NCBI RefSeq assembly: GCF_900104925.1
Contig: NZ_LT629735.1
Span: 528,291 to 592,290 of the forward strand
DNA: 64,000 nt
DNA from: Opitutus sp. GAS368
GTDB lineage: Bacteria > Verrucomicrobiota > Verrucomicrobiia > Opitutales > Opitutaceae
Direction of reading: 5' to 3'
In this document: positions 1 through 8,955 of the stretch, in pieces
Numbering within the stretch: the first letter of the stretch is position 1
Layout of the letters: each line of letters starts with the position of its first letter
Notes under the pieces: generated by a model
Told to the model about the DNA's origin: nothing
The model's input: the letters and a program-made list of their open reading frames with translations, nothing else
Databases searched by the model: none
Program-made: the position numbers and the translations under genes

Positions 1-1137
1 TTGCGCCCGCAGCTGCTCGATCAGACCGGAGCTGTCGCCGCCGCCGGCGATCTGCTGCTCCAGCCGTGCCTTTTCCAGTTCGAGCCGCTGGTTGGCCTCG
101 GCGAATTGCGCGTTGGCCTCCTTGGCCTGCTCCAACGCCGTGGTCAGCTCCTCGACGCGCGCCGGGGCGGCGGCTTCGGCCGGCGGCACCGTCGGACGGA
201 CCGGGACGGCCGCCACCGTCGTCGCGGGCGCCTTGCCGGACTTGCGGTCCGCCAGCAATTGCTTCGCGGCCGCGAGCTGCTCGGCCGAAAATCCCCGGGC
301 CAGCAAGTCACGCGGCGTGGGATTGGCCCCGTTTTCCACCGCGAGGCTGAGCCAGACCCAGGCCTGCAGCGGATCCTTGGTCAAGCCGCCTTTCCCGTCA
401 GCCAGCATACGACCGTAACTGCTCTGCGCCCCGGGAAGTCCCTGCTCCGCCGCTGCGCGGTAAAACGCCGCGGCCGCCGCCTCGTTCTTCGCCACGCCGC
501 GGCCATCCTCCAAGAGCAGGCCCAGGTTGTGCTGCGCCCGGGGATAACCCCGGTCCGCCGCCTGCTTGTAATAGCGCGCGGCCTGCGCCTCGTCCTTCTT
601 CAGACCCCGGCCGGCCTCGTAGGCGAGCCCGAGGTTGAACTGCGCCTCGACGATGCCTTTCTCCGCCGCCTGCTTGAACCAGAGGTTGGCCTCGAAGAGG
701 TCCTGCCCGATGCCCCGGCCGGCGGCATACATGTTGCCGACGTTGAACTGCGCGGCGGCGAATCCCTGCTCGGCAGACATCAGGTAATACTTGAAAGCCT
801 GCTGGTCGTCCGCCGGCACGCCGTGCCCCAGCTCGTAAGCGAGACCGAGATTGTACTGGGCGGGCGCGAAACTCTTGTCGGCCGCCGCCCGAAACCACTT
901 CAAGGCCTCGGCGTAATCCGGCTTCAGGCCGGCGCGGCCTTCCGTGTAGGCGCGGCCCAGCGTGTTCTGCGCCTCGACATCGGCCTGCTCGGCGCGGGCC
1001 CGCAGTTTTTCAAGCTCGGGGCCCGTCTGCGCCGGGGCGGAGAGCCAGCCGAAACCGGCCAAAAGCATGGCCGCGGCGAGAGCCCTTCCCTTCTGCGCAG
1101 ATACTTGGAAGCGGGTTGGCGGGACCGGATAAGGCAC
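1..1137 (-). CDS. SEL1-repeat (TPR-like) protein, 3' end outside window
   Basis: Reading the minus strand gives about six SEL1-type repeats of roughly 36 residues, with the recurring pattern A-Q-x-N-L-G-x-x-Y-x-x-G-x-G and A-x-x-W/Y-x-x-x-A-A-x-x-G. They are followed by an Ala/Pro-rich linker and a Glu/Gln-rich, probably coiled-coil tail that runs off the window edge. SEL1 repeats form alpha-solenoid scaffolds for protein-protein contacts. A basic stretch (KGRAL) followed by a hydrophobic run ending S-A-P-A-Q looks like a signal peptide, so the protein is probably exported. To include the basic residues translation must begin upstream of the first ATG (1068). The only candidate is the GTG at 1137, three bases after the TAG of the upstream gene. 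No clear ribosome-binding site is visible, so the start is uncertain. The specific function is unknown. Confidence 0.75.
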   Translation of the reverse strand, partial: MPYPVPPTRFQVSAQKGRALAAAMLLAGFGWLSAPAQTGPELEKLRARAEQADVEAQNTLGRAYTEGRAGLKPDYAEALKWFRAAADKSFAPAQYNLGLAYELGHGVPADDQQAFKYYLMSAEQGFAAAQFNVGNMYAAGRGIGQDLFEANLWFKQAAEKGIVEAQFNLGLAYEAGRGLKKDEAQAARYYKQAADRGYPRAQHNLGLLLEDGRGVAKNEAAAAAFYRAAAEQGLPGAQSSYGRMLADGKGGLTKDPLQAWVWLSLAVENGANPTPRDLLARGFSAEQLAAAKQLLADRKSGKAPATTVAAVPVRPTVPPAEAAAPARVEELTTALEQAKEANAQFAEANQRLELEKARLEQQIAGGGDSSGLIEQLRAQ

Positions 1138-1140
1138 GCG

Positions 1141-2556
1141 CTACGTTAAGGAGAAAACCCTACACGGGAGCAAGGCTGCATCGACCATCCCGTGGATGAT
1201 TTTTTTGTCCGGCGGACAGAAGGTCGCCAGGGCGCCGGACAGGCGGGCCTGGCCCTCCACCACGAAATAATAGGGGCAGAGCCGCAACCGGCCGTCCTTC
1301 GCCACGGCGGGCCCGCCCGCCCCGCTCTTTTCATACAGCGGGTGTGACACGCGCTTCGGCTTCCGGTATTCCTGCAGCAAATGAAGGTTGGTCGGCGCCA
1401 GCTTGAGCGCCTGCTCGACACCCTGTTGCCACTCCTCACGCGAGCAATCGCTGCCAAGAATGACGCTCCGCGCGCCCCAGGCCGTCTCATGGAAGCCGGA
1501 AATCTTGATGATCAGGTCGCGTTCTTTCTGCGAAGCCCCGGCCAGATCCCGCCAGTCGTTGAGCATGCGACCGCCGATGCGCGGGCCGTCGAGCACGGCG
1601 CCGGGGGGCAGCGGCGCCGGGTCCATGACCCACGACTGCGGAATGAGCGAGCGCAGCAGCTTTAGGCTCCGGCCGCTGAGCGTCTCGGCCCAGAATTCCG
1701 CCAGCAAGTGGTGGTGGAACAGCGCGAGCGCCAGCTTCTCCTCTTGAAAGGGCCGCATGGGCGGCGCAATGGCGACCGTCCCGTTGGCCCAGGCTTCGAG
1801 GATTTCGCGGCCGACCTTGACGTTGGCCCAGTCGAAGAGCTCAAAGAAGCGGTAGAGGATGTCGATTTTATCCGGCGTGCCTTCGACGTCGAAAAACAGC
1901 TCGCTGCCGAGCGGGAACACGTCCTCCGGCCGCAGGCAGAACACCCGGCGGCCGGCGCGCTGCAGCTGCTCCGCAAGCCAGAGCATCTCCGGGCGGTAGG
2001 TCGCCGCCTCGTCGCTCACCAGGATGGCGATGAGCGGGTTGCGCACAGCCGGGCGCAGGCCGGCGAGCGACTGGTAGAAATTCTCCACCATTGCGCCGCC
2101 GTGGCCGAGCACCGCGGGATCGGTGTCGCCGCCGTAAAGCTTGTTGAGGAATCCGGTGAGGCCGATGCCGCCGGGCACCGAGTCGAGCTCGGTCAGCGCG
2201 AAGCCCTCGTCCGTCAGCAGCAGGTCGGGCCGCAGCACGGTGGGAAACATGCCGCGGTTCTTCGGGTCGCGCGCATGCGCGACGAGCCCCGCCGGCTTGC
2301 CGCGGTCCAGGTAGTCGGCCACCCACGGCGCCAGCAGCGGCTTGTTGCGGAGCAGGTTTTTGCCGGCGGCGGAGCGAAGGTAGAGGGTCTCCAGCGCCGC
2401 ATGGAACTCGAGGCACGCCGCGCCGATCTGCTCCAGCTCCGCCACCTGCGCCGGCGTCAGCGGCCAGGCCGCCGGCGAGAGCTGCCACGTCTTGTCCTCG
2501 AACAGGGACTGCGTGGCGAAGGCCGTGCGGAGGGTTTCTTGGGAGAGATCGGGCAT
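1141..2556 (-). CDS. Conserved hypothetical protein of about 470 aa
   Basis: I do not recognise a precise family. The protein is soluble, lacks a signal peptide or membrane segment, and is rich in conserved-looking motifs (LTELDSVPGGIG, ISGFHETAWGARS, LLQEYRKPKRVSHPL). The pattern loosely recalls ATP-grasp-like ligases, but I cannot identify ATP-binding residues with confidence. I chose the ATG at 2556 (M-P-D-L-S). The open frame extends 27 codons further upstream, but that extension is a translation of the GGACGGAG-type repeat next door and is unlikely to be coding. It lies between prfB and the SEL1 gene on the same strand, with the SEL1 gene following almost immediately, so the two may be co-transcribed. 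Confidence 0.6.
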   Translation of the reverse strand: MPDLSQETLRTAFATQSLFEDKTWQLSPAAWPLTPAQVAELEQIGAACLEFHAALETLYLRSAAGKNLLRNKPLLAPWVADYLDRGKPAGLVAHARDPKNRGMFPTVLRPDLLLTDEGFALTELDSVPGGIGLTGFLNKLYGGDTDPAVLGHGGAMVENFYQSLAGLRPAVRNPLIAILVSDEAATYRPEMLWLAEQLQRAGRRVFCLRPEDVFPLGSELFFDVEGTPDKIDILYRFFELFDWANVKVGREILEAWANGTVAIAPPMRPFQEEKLALALFHHHLLAEFWAETLSGRSLKLLRSLIPQSWVMDPAPLPPGAVLDGPRIGGRMLNDWRDLAGASQKERDLIIKISGFHETAWGARSVILGSDCSREEWQQGVEQALKLAPTNLHLLQEYRKPKRVSHPLYEKSGAGGPAVAKDGRLRLCPYYFVVEGQARLSGALATFCPPDKKIIHGMVDAALLPCRVFSLT

Positions 2557-2562
2557 GGGATC

Positions 2563-2671
2563 AGAGGACGGAGGACGGAGGACGGAAAACGGAAGACGGA
2601 GGACGGAGGACGGAAGCCCGAAACGTCCGGAACACAATCTGTCCTCTGTTCTCTGTCATCTGTCCTCCGTG
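2563..2671. repeat. Family H: imperfect palindrome built from GGACGGAG-type units
   Basis: The left arm (about 2563-2613) is a run of ACGGAGGACGGA-like units. The right arm (about 2636-2671) is an imperfect reverse complement made of TCTGTCCTC-like units. It fills the space between the prfB stop and the next gene. A related CTCTGTCCTCGGTCAT-type stretch occurs inside the rsmB-like gene at 37961-37992. Confidence 0.7.
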
Positions 2672-3815
2672 CTAGTCATCCATCTGGATGTCCTTGTTGC
2701 GGTGCCGCGGCGAGCCGGCGCGCAGCCAGCCGTAGATAAAGCGGTCGAGGTCGCCGTCGAGCACGGCCTGAGTATCACTGGTGCTGACGCCCGTGCGAAG
2801 ATCCTTCACCATCTGGTAGGGTTGCAACACGTAGCTGCGGATCTGCGCCCCGAAGCCGATCTCACCCTTTTCGCCGTAAAACTTGTCCATCTCGGCGCGC
2901 TGTTCATCCTGGCGCCTCTCGTAGATGCGGGCCTTGAGCACCTGCATGGCGGAGGCCTTGTTCTTGATCTGGGAACGTTCGTTTTGGCACACGACCACGA
3001 TGCCGGTGGGCGCGTGCGTTAGGCGCACGGCCGAGTCGGTCGTATTGACGCCCTGGCCGCCCTTGCCGGAGGAACGGTAGACGTCCACACGGATGTCCTC
3101 CTCCTTCAGCTCCACGTCGATGTCCTCGGTGATTTCCGCCACGACATCGACCGCGCAGAAGGAGGTGTGACGGCGCTTGTTCGAGTCAAACGGGCTGATG
3201 CGGACGAGGCGGTGGACGCCGCGCTCGGCCTTGGCGTAACCGTAGGCGTTCTCGCCCTTGATGAGGATGGTGGCCTTGGAGATGCCGGCGGTGTCGCCCG
3301 GCTGCACGTCCATCAGCTCGACCTCGAAGCCGCGGCGCTCGCACCAGCGGGAATACATGCGGAAGAGAATGTCGGCCCAGTCGTTGGATTCGGTGCCGCC
3401 GGCGCCGGCCTGGATGCTGAAGATGGCGTTGTTGCGGTCGAACTGGCCGGTGAGGAACGAGGCGATCTCGAGCTTGTCGAGCTCGTCCACCATGGCGGTG
3501 ACGGAGGCGGTCAGCTCCTTGGCGTAGTCCTCCTGCTCGGCCGGGGTGGCCGACTCGATCAGCTCGACCATGACCGCGGCGTCGTCGAGCCGCTTGTTGA
3601 AGGCCACGAGGCCGCCGATGATCTTCTTCAGGCCGTTGAGCTTGCCGATGTGCTTCTGGGCCCTGTCCGGGTTGTTCCAGAACTCCGGGGCGCCCATCTC
3701 GGCCTCCATCGCCTCTATCTCCCGCTGCTTTTGTTCGACGTCAAAGAAACCTCCATAAGTAGCCGGCGCGCTTCTTTATGTTCTCTAAGTGGGAAAAGGT
3801 TTCGGGTGCGATCAT
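2672..3815 (-). CDS. prfB: Peptide chain release factor 2 with programmed +1 frameshift
   Basis: RF2 recognises UGA and UAA stop codons and triggers peptide release. The main frame (from 3742) carries the SPF stop-recognition tripeptide in [12 protein letters not shown] and the catalytic GGQ in [11 protein letters not shown] 24-codon leader starts at ATG 3815, with a GGAGG ribosome-binding site six bases upstream, and reads [24 protein letters not shown]. It ends at an in-frame TGA (3743-3741) right after CTT. A +1 slip on CTT-TGA-C continues as [11 protein letters not shown] into the long frame, giving about 380 residues. This is the classical RF2 autoregulation: low RF2 favours slippage at its own UGA. 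The ATG at 3709 is internal and not the true start. Confidence 0.95.
3740..3754 (-). promoter_or_regulatory. prfB: prfB +1 frameshift site with internal Shine-Dalgarno
   Basis: On the mRNA strand, GGAGG (3754-3750) is followed after three bases by CTT (3746-3744), TGA (3743-3741) and C (3740). Order and spacing match the known RF2 recoding site: internal Shine-Dalgarno, three bases, CUU, UGA, C. Confidence 0.93.
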
Positions 3816-3875
3816 GGACGGCCTCCACCCTTGGCAGCCCGGCCCGCGCCGCAAGCGGAAAGTCGCCGGGCCGAC

Positions 3876-4151
3876 TCAGAACCAGCCCTTCTTTCCCGTC
3901 ACATAGGTGGCGACGAACTCCGCGTCGCTTTTGGTCAGGTAGACAATGCCTTCGATCAGCCCGATGATGCCCATGACGCCGGCGCCCAGGCCCAGCGTGA
4001 CCGTGCCGACGACCAGGGTCACCACCAGCATGATGATGCCCTCCTTGGTGTAACCGAGAATGAACTTATGGATGCCCAGCGCGCCCAGCAATATGCCGAG
4101 GACGCCGGCCGCGATTTTCTTGTCCGCCCCAGCCGGTGTGTTGTCGCTCAT
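3876..4151 (-). CDS. TM2-domain membrane protein
   Basis: This 91-residue protein has a short polar N-terminus followed by two hydrophobic segments. The first contains GVLGILLGALGIHKFILGYTKEG, with the G-x-H-K/R-F-Y/I-L-G pattern typical of TM2 domains; the second is a glycine-rich helix. TM2 proteins are small inner-membrane proteins whose molecular function is generally not known. The gene stands alone between prfB and the histidine kinase gene on the same strand. The ATG at 4151 gives the normal family length. Confidence 0.85.
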   Translation of the reverse strand: MSDNTPAGADKKIAAGVLGILLGALGIHKFILGYTKEGIIMLVVTLVVGTVTLGLGAGVMGIIGLIEGIVYLTKSDAEFVATYVTGKKGWF

Positions 4152-4219
4152 TGATGCGGTGGATCTATCGGGACGCTACCGTACAGCCCCGGGCTTGTCC
4201 ACGCCAACCTTCGGTCCGG

Positions 4220-5623
4220 TCAGGTCCCGCCCGTGGCGCAACTCAACGTGAAAACCAGCTGGCGCTGGCCGTCAAACGCCGCGGTGAGCGTCCAGCCCAT
4301 CGCCCCGGCGAAGGCGCGGGAGAGCGAGAGTCCCAGCCCGAGATGCGCGCCGCCGGTGCGCGCCGCCTCCTTGCGCCAGAAACGGTCAAACAGCTTGGAC
4401 ACATCCTCCGGCTCAAGGTCGTTGGCGGGATTGGCGATGCGCACCACCGCCCCCGCGGGGGCCGGCTCCACGCTGATCGTCACCTGCCCGCCTCGCGGGG
4501 TGTAGTCCACGGCGTTGTCGCAAAGATTGGTGAGGATGGCGCGCAACAGCACCGCGTCGGCGGATACGGTCACCGGGGCGACAGCCAGGACCGCCTGCAG
4601 CCCGTTGCCCGTCGCCCGGCCGGCAAATTCCGCCCACACGTCACGCACCAGCCGGTCGACGGCGACGGCCTCGGGTTTCACCGCGAGGTTGCCCTGTTCG
4701 CCGCGCGTCAGCGCCAGCATGTAGTCCACCATCCGTTCCATCTGCCGGCTGATGGCCAACGTCTCGGCGTCCGTGGCGGGATCGCGCGACTCCGGCCATT
4801 TGAGGGCGCACTCCGTCATGCTGCGCAACTCCGCCAGTGGCGTGCGCAGCTCATGGGCCAGGTCGGCGCTGAAACGCCGCTCGCGTTCGAAGGATTGCTC
4901 GAGGCGGGCGAGCAGCTCGTTGAGGCGGCCGGCGATCGGCCTCAGTTCGTCCGGCAGTCCGTCCGCCGGCAGACGGGTGGACAGCGAGCCGGCGTCAATC
5001 CGCATCACCTGCTCGCCCAGCCGGTCGAGCGGCTGCAACTCGCTCCGCAGGACCTGCGGCACCACCCAGAGGGTCGCCCCGACCAGCAGCAGGGCGCAAC
5101 CGACCGCAAGGCCTGTAAGCAGCAGCAGGGTTTCCTCGAGATCCTCGCAATCGCTCGCCACCACGAGCAGCAGCTCGGGCACCGGCGCGTCCTTGGGCAG
5201 TCCGGCCAGAGGCTTGGGCTTGAAACTCGTCGTCAGCACCCGTCCGGCCCGGCCGCTGGGCAGGCTGGCGAGCGCCAGGGTCATCTTCTTGGGACGGACG
5301 GACGGACGGACCAACTCGCCATTCCGCAGTGACTCGGACCGGGCGATAGTCGCCCCGGTGTCCAGGCGCCAGATTTGAAAATAGTCACGATCACTGTCGT
5401 CGTCGAATCCGCGCAGAAACCGGTCGCTGAACACAAAGCGAATGCCCTCCGGCGTCGCGAGGGTGGTCGTGGAGATGGCGAGCGCCTTGGCCCGCAGGGC
5501 GACATCGAATTGATCGATGACCGCGTAGCAAGCCGCAACCAGCAGGGCACCGAGCCCGAGGCCGAGCAAGCTGAGCGTGACGCGTAACAGGCGGCGGGTC
5601 AGCCGGCGGCGGATCGAATTCAT
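4220..5623 (-). CDS. Two-component sensor histidine kinase
   Basis: This 467-residue kinase starts at ATG 5623, whose first four bases overlap the regulator's stop as ATGA, so translation is probably coupled. An N-terminal membrane helix (about residues 15-40) is followed by a periplasmic sensor of about 130 residues, a second membrane helix, a HAMP-like linker, a HisKA domain with the phospho-acceptor motif FSADLAHELRTPL, and a HATPase domain with an N box (NLCDNAVDYT) and G box (GLGLSLSRAF). It is the cognate partner of the regulator at 5620-6312. Both are divergent from the TonB-dependent receptor gene, which suggests that the receptor is their target. The signal sensed is unknown. Confidence 0.92.
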   Translation of the reverse strand: MNSIRRRLTRRLLRVTLSLLGLGLGALLVAACYAVIDQFDVALRAKALAISTTTLATPEGIRFVFSDRFLRGFDDDSDRDYFQIWRLDTGATIARSESLRNGELVRPSVRPKKMTLALASLPSGRAGRVLTTSFKPKPLAGLPKDAPVPELLLVVASDCEDLEETLLLLTGLAVGCALLLVGATLWVVPQVLRSELQPLDRLGEQVMRIDAGSLSTRLPADGLPDELRPIAGRLNELLARLEQSFERERRFSADLAHELRTPLAELRSMTECALKWPESRDPATDAETLAISRQMERMVDYMLALTRGEQGNLAVKPEAVAVDRLVRDVWAEFAGRATGNGLQAVLAVAPVTVSADAVLLRAILTNLCDNAVDYTPRGGQVTISVEPAPAGAVVRIANPANDLEPEDVSKLFDRFWRKEAARTGGAHLGLGLSLSRAFAGAMGWTLTAAFDGQRQLVFTLSCATGGT

Positions 5624-6312
5624 GGGACCGGCGCCGCCACCGGCGCATCGCCCAGCACGTAACCCAGGCCGCGCCGCGTGTGGATCAACGGGGCGCGACC
5701 GGCGGTCCCGAGTTTCTTGCGCAGGTTGCAGACCGCGGAGTCCACCACGTTGCTCATGGGGTCCACCTGGCCGTCGTAAATGTGCTCCTCGATTTCCGTC
5801 CGTGAGACCACCTGGCCCTGACGGCGGGCCAGGTATTCCAACAGCAGGTATTCGCGCGCCGTCAGGTCGACGGGCTGGCCGTCGCGCCGCACCGTGCGGG
5901 CCTGCGGGTCGATGCACAGGTCCGCCACCTGCAGGTTGGGCTGCTTGGTGCCGTAGGCCCGGCGGCACAGCGCCTGGACGCGCGCCAGCAGCTCCTCCAG
6001 GGCAAACGGCTTCACGAGGTAGTCGTCGGCGCCCGCCTGGAGCCCGGTCACCCGGTCCGGCACCGTGTCGCGCGCGGTGAGCAACAGCACATGCACCTCC
6101 CGGCCGCGCCGCCGCAACTCCGCGAGCACCGAGAGGCCATCCCGTTTCGGCAGCATGACGTCGAGCACGATGGCATCATAGCCATTCTCCCCCGCCAGCC
6201 ACAACCCCTCCTCGCCGTCGCCCGCGACATCAACCGCGTAACCGGACTTGCGCAACGCCGTGGCCAGGCTGCGTTGCAGCCGGAGGGAGTCTTCAACGAT
6301 CAGGATGCGCAT
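5620..6312 (-). CDS. OmpR/PhoB-family response regulator
   Basis: This 230-residue protein has a receiver domain (residues 1-115) with acidic pocket E7/D8, phospho-acceptor D51 (VLDVMLP), T79 and K101, followed by a winged-helix DNA-binding domain ending in THTRRGLGYVLG-like wording (IHTRRGLGYV). Regulators of this class usually bind direct repeats spaced 11 bp apart, and such a pair (CCCGTAA twice) lies at 6384-6401 in the divergent intergenic region. The gene overlaps the downstream kinase by four bases. The start at 6312 gives the normal receiver N-terminus (MRILIVEDS); no strong ribosome-binding site is visible. Confidence 0.94.
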   Translation of the reverse strand: MRILIVEDSLRLQRSLATALRKSGYAVDVAGDGEEGLWLAGENGYDAIVLDVMLPKRDGLSVLAELRRRGREVHVLLLTARDTVPDRVTGLQAGADDYLVKPFALEELLARVQALCRRAYGTKQPNLQVADLCIDPQARTVRRDGQPVDLTAREYLLLEYLARRQGQVVSRTEIEEHIYDGQVDPMSNVVDSAVCNLRKKLGTAGRAPLIHTRRGLGYVLGDAPVAAPVP

Positions 6313-6383
6313 GGAGGGTGGAGCTTAGGCCAGCGCACATTACCGGAAGATTATGCCGGTGCAACCCCGGCGGGCTTGTTACT

Positions 6384-6401
6384 CCCGTAATGTTCCCGTA
6401 A
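6384..6401 (+). promoter_or_regulatory. Candidate operator: CCCGTAA direct repeats spaced 11 bp
   Basis: CCCGTAA occurs at 6384-6390 and 6395-6401, exactly one helical turn apart, between the divergent regulator and TonB-dependent receptor genes and about 37 bp before the receptor ATG. Spacing and position suit an OmpR-family binding site. This is inferred from pattern only. Confidence 0.45.
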
Positions 6402-6437
6402 CGCGCCTTCTGCCACACTGCCGTCCTCCCGTTTCTT

Positions 6438-8876
6438 ATGCCGAGTCCCACCCGCCCGTTCAAAACCCTTGCCCTCCTGAGCGCCCTTTCCCTCAGCCTG
6501 ACCAACGCGTTCCCGGCGCCCGAGGCCGCCACCGGCACCGTGACCGGCCTGGTCATTGACCCGGCCACCAGCCAGCCGGTCGAATACGCCGCCGTGGCCG
6601 TGAAGCCCGGCACCGGCGGACCGGCGGTGGCTACCGCCGCCACCGACGCACACGGCCGCTTCACCTGCGACAACGTCCCGTTCGGCGACTACCGGCTCGC
6701 CTACGGCCGCGTGGGTGAATCCAGCCAGGAGACGCCGGCCTTCACCGTGGACGCCGCGCACCGGTCCGCCGACCTCGGACGGCTGGCCCTCGGTGGCGAT
6801 GCGACGCTCAAGCTGGAGCGCATGCAGGTGACTGCCATCAAGGAGACCTTCTCTAATACCATCGACCGCAAGACCTACAATGTCGGCAGGGACATCCAGA
6901 GCACGACGGGCTCGGCCAGCGACCTGCTGCAGAACGTTCCCTCCGTATCGGTGGACATCGAGGGCAACGTCAGCCTGCGCGGCTCCCCCGACGTCCTTAT
7001 CCTCATCAACGGCAAGTCCTCCACCCTCATGGGCCGCAATCGCGCCGCGGTCCTCGAGCAGTTGCCGGCCGACGGCATCGAGAAGATCGAGGTCATCACC
7101 AACCCCTCGGCCAAATACAAGCCCGATGGCACGGCCGGTATCATCAACCTCACGATGAAACACCAGCAGGACCCCGGCTACTCCGTCAGCGTCCGCGCGA
7201 GCGTCGGCACCGCGCGCCGGGCCAACGGCAGCGTCACCGCCAACTTCAACCCCGGCCGTTTTAATGTGTTCGGCACCTTCGGGCTCCGACAGGACGACCG
7301 CCCCCGCACCAACACCGATGAGCGCACCCACCTTGACACCGCCACCAACAGCCTGGTGTCCACGTCCCTGCACACCGTCGAAAACTCCCGGCCCCTGACG
7401 CGCCTCGCCCAGACGGGGGTCGACTACAAGCTCTCGGATGACACGAAGCTCGGCGCTACCTTCAACTACAACTACCGCGACCTCCTGCGCCATGCGACCG
7501 AGACGGACATTTCCCGCAACAGCGCCGGGGCCGTCACCAGCGACTATGACCGCGTGCGCACCGATCCCGAGTTCGAGAAGGACGTGGAGTTCGGCGCCAC
7601 CCTCCAACACACCTGGCCCAAGACGGACCACGAGCTGAACTTCGAGGTGCAGCACGGCCGCACCACCGAGGCGGAGCAAAACAGTTACCTCAACGCCTAC
7701 CGCACGCCCGCGACCGCCGCCACGCAGGACCGGAAGTTCGTCAGCAACATCGAGGAGAATACCGAGGCCCTCGTCGAGGGCGTCTACGTGATCGACGACT
7801 CCTCGAAGCTTGAGACCGGCTACTCCTGGCGCCTGAACAAGCTCGACCAGGATTTCGCCAGCAGTTTGCTGGATCCGGTCACGGGCCTCTGGATCCCCGA
7901 TGTCGCCCGTTCCAACCGCTTTCTCTACGATCTGGGCGTTCATGCCGTCTACGCCACCTACGGCCGGTCCTTCGGCGCGTTCGGCGTCCTGGGCGGCCTG
8001 CGGTTCGAACACGCGACCCTCAATACCGACCAGCGCACCACGCACACGGTCGACCAGACCGTCTACGCCCGCGTCTACCCCACCCTGCACCTGAATTACA
8101 ACCTGACGGACGAGCAGCAGCTGCAGCTCAACTACAGCCACCGGGTCCACCGGCCCGAGGGCGACGACCTGAATCCCTATCCGGAATACCAGGACCCGTT
8201 CAACCTCCACGAGGGCAACCCACACCTGCGGCCCGAAGAGATCCACTCGGTGGAGGCCGGCTACCAGTTCAAGCGGAAGGAGACGACCTTCCTCGCCGCC
8301 GCCTACTATCGCTACCGGTATGACAGCATGACCTCGGTCACCCGCTATATCGACGCCACCACGCTGCTGACCACCCGGGAGAATCTCGGCTCGAACATTT
8401 CCACCGGACTGGAACTGGCCGCGACCGGCACCGTCGCCAAGACCGTGTCGCTCAATTTCAGCGCCAATCTCTACTGCAACGAGATCGACGCGAGCAACCT
8501 CGGCTTCAGCGACCGCCAATCCGCCTTCGCGTGGGAGGCCAAGCTCAATGCCAACTGGAGCGTGACCAAAAGCACCCTCGTGCAGCTCAACTCCAACTAC
8601 TCGGCCAAGCGGCTCACGCCGCAGGGCTACCGCTACCCGACCTACGTGCTCAATCTCGGCCTCCGGCACAACTTCGCGGACAAGAAGACCGCGCTGATCC
8701 TGACCGCCTCCGACCTGCTTGACTCCCTGCGCGAGCATACCCTGATCGATACGCCCACGTTGCATGACGACAGCATCCGCCGGCGCAGCGCCCGGATTTT
8801 CTACGCCGGTTTCATTTACAGCTTCGGCAAGGCCACGAAGAAGAAGGACGACCTGCAGTTCGACAACCAGCTTTGA
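6438..8876 (+). CDS. TonB-dependent receptor-like outer-membrane protein with N-terminal carboxypeptidase-regulatory-like domain
   Basis: The protein has 812 residues. A signal peptide (about 1-28, ending NAFPAPEA) is followed by a carboxypeptidase-regulatory-like beta-sandwich (about 33-115, G-x-V-x-D-P-A-T-x-x-P-V-x-Y-A-x-V), then a plug domain (about 140-245, with LLQNVPSVSVDIEGNVSLRG, VLILINGK and IEVITNPSAKY), and a long beta-barrel of the OMP_b-brl_3 type rich in aromatic-ended strands. The last residues (DLQFDNQL) do not form the usual aromatic-terminated strand. Such receptors import large nutrients or metal chelates with TonB energy; the substrate is not evident. The gene is divergent from a two-component system and a candidate operator lies just upstream, so it is probably regulated by that system. 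Confidence 0.88.
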   Translation: MPSPTRPFKTLALLSALSLSLTNAFPAPEAATGTVTGLVIDPATSQPVEYAAVAVKPGTGGPAVATAATDAHGRFTCDNVPFGDYRLAYGRVGESSQETPAFTVDAAHRSADLGRLALGGDATLKLERMQVTAIKETFSNTIDRKTYNVGRDIQSTTGSASDLLQNVPSVSVDIEGNVSLRGSPDVLILINGKSSTLMGRNRAAVLEQLPADGIEKIEVITNPSAKYKPDGTAGIINLTMKHQQDPGYSVSVRASVGTARRANGSVTANFNPGRFNVFGTFGLRQDDRPRTNTDERTHLDTATNSLVSTSLHTVENSRPLTRLAQTGVDYKLSDDTKLGATFNYNYRDLLRHATETDISRNSAGAVTSDYDRVRTDPEFEKDVEFGATLQHTWPKTDHELNFEVQHGRTTEAEQNSYLNAYRTPATAATQDRKFVSNIEENTEALVEGVYVIDDSSKLETGYSWRLNKLDQDFASSLLDPVTGLWIPDVARSNRFLYDLGVHAVYATYGRSFGAFGVLGGLRFEHATLNTDQRTTHTVDQTVYARVYPTLHLNYNLTDEQQLQLNYSHRVHRPEGDDLNPYPEYQDPFNLHEGNPHLRPEEIHSVEAGYQFKRKETTFLAAAYYRYRYDSMTSVTRYIDATTLLTTRENLGSNISTGLELAATGTVAKTVSLNFSANLYCNEIDASNLGFSDRQSAFAWEAKLNANWSVTKSTLVQLNSNYSAKRLTPQGYRYPTYVLNLGLRHNFADKKTALILTASDLLDSLREHTLIDTPTLHDDSIRRRSARIFYAGFIYSFGKATKKKDDLQFDNQL

Positions 8877-8955
8877 CGCACGGCCCCGGCGGTCCCCTCA
8901 CCGTGTTTGCCTCGCAGCCCTGCTTATGCCGACCCCTGCCGCGGGGCGGCCGGCC

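Noticed and set aside
1-1149. 382-codon open frame on the plus strand
   Set aside because: It is the antisense of the SEL1-repeat gene; the minus strand shows clear SEL1 repeats while this frame is an Arg/Gly/Leu-rich GC-driven artefact.
2563-2671. CRISPR-like array suggested by the repeated GGACGGAG units
   Set aside because: Units are only about 8-11 bases, without regular spacers, form a palindrome, and no cas gene is near.
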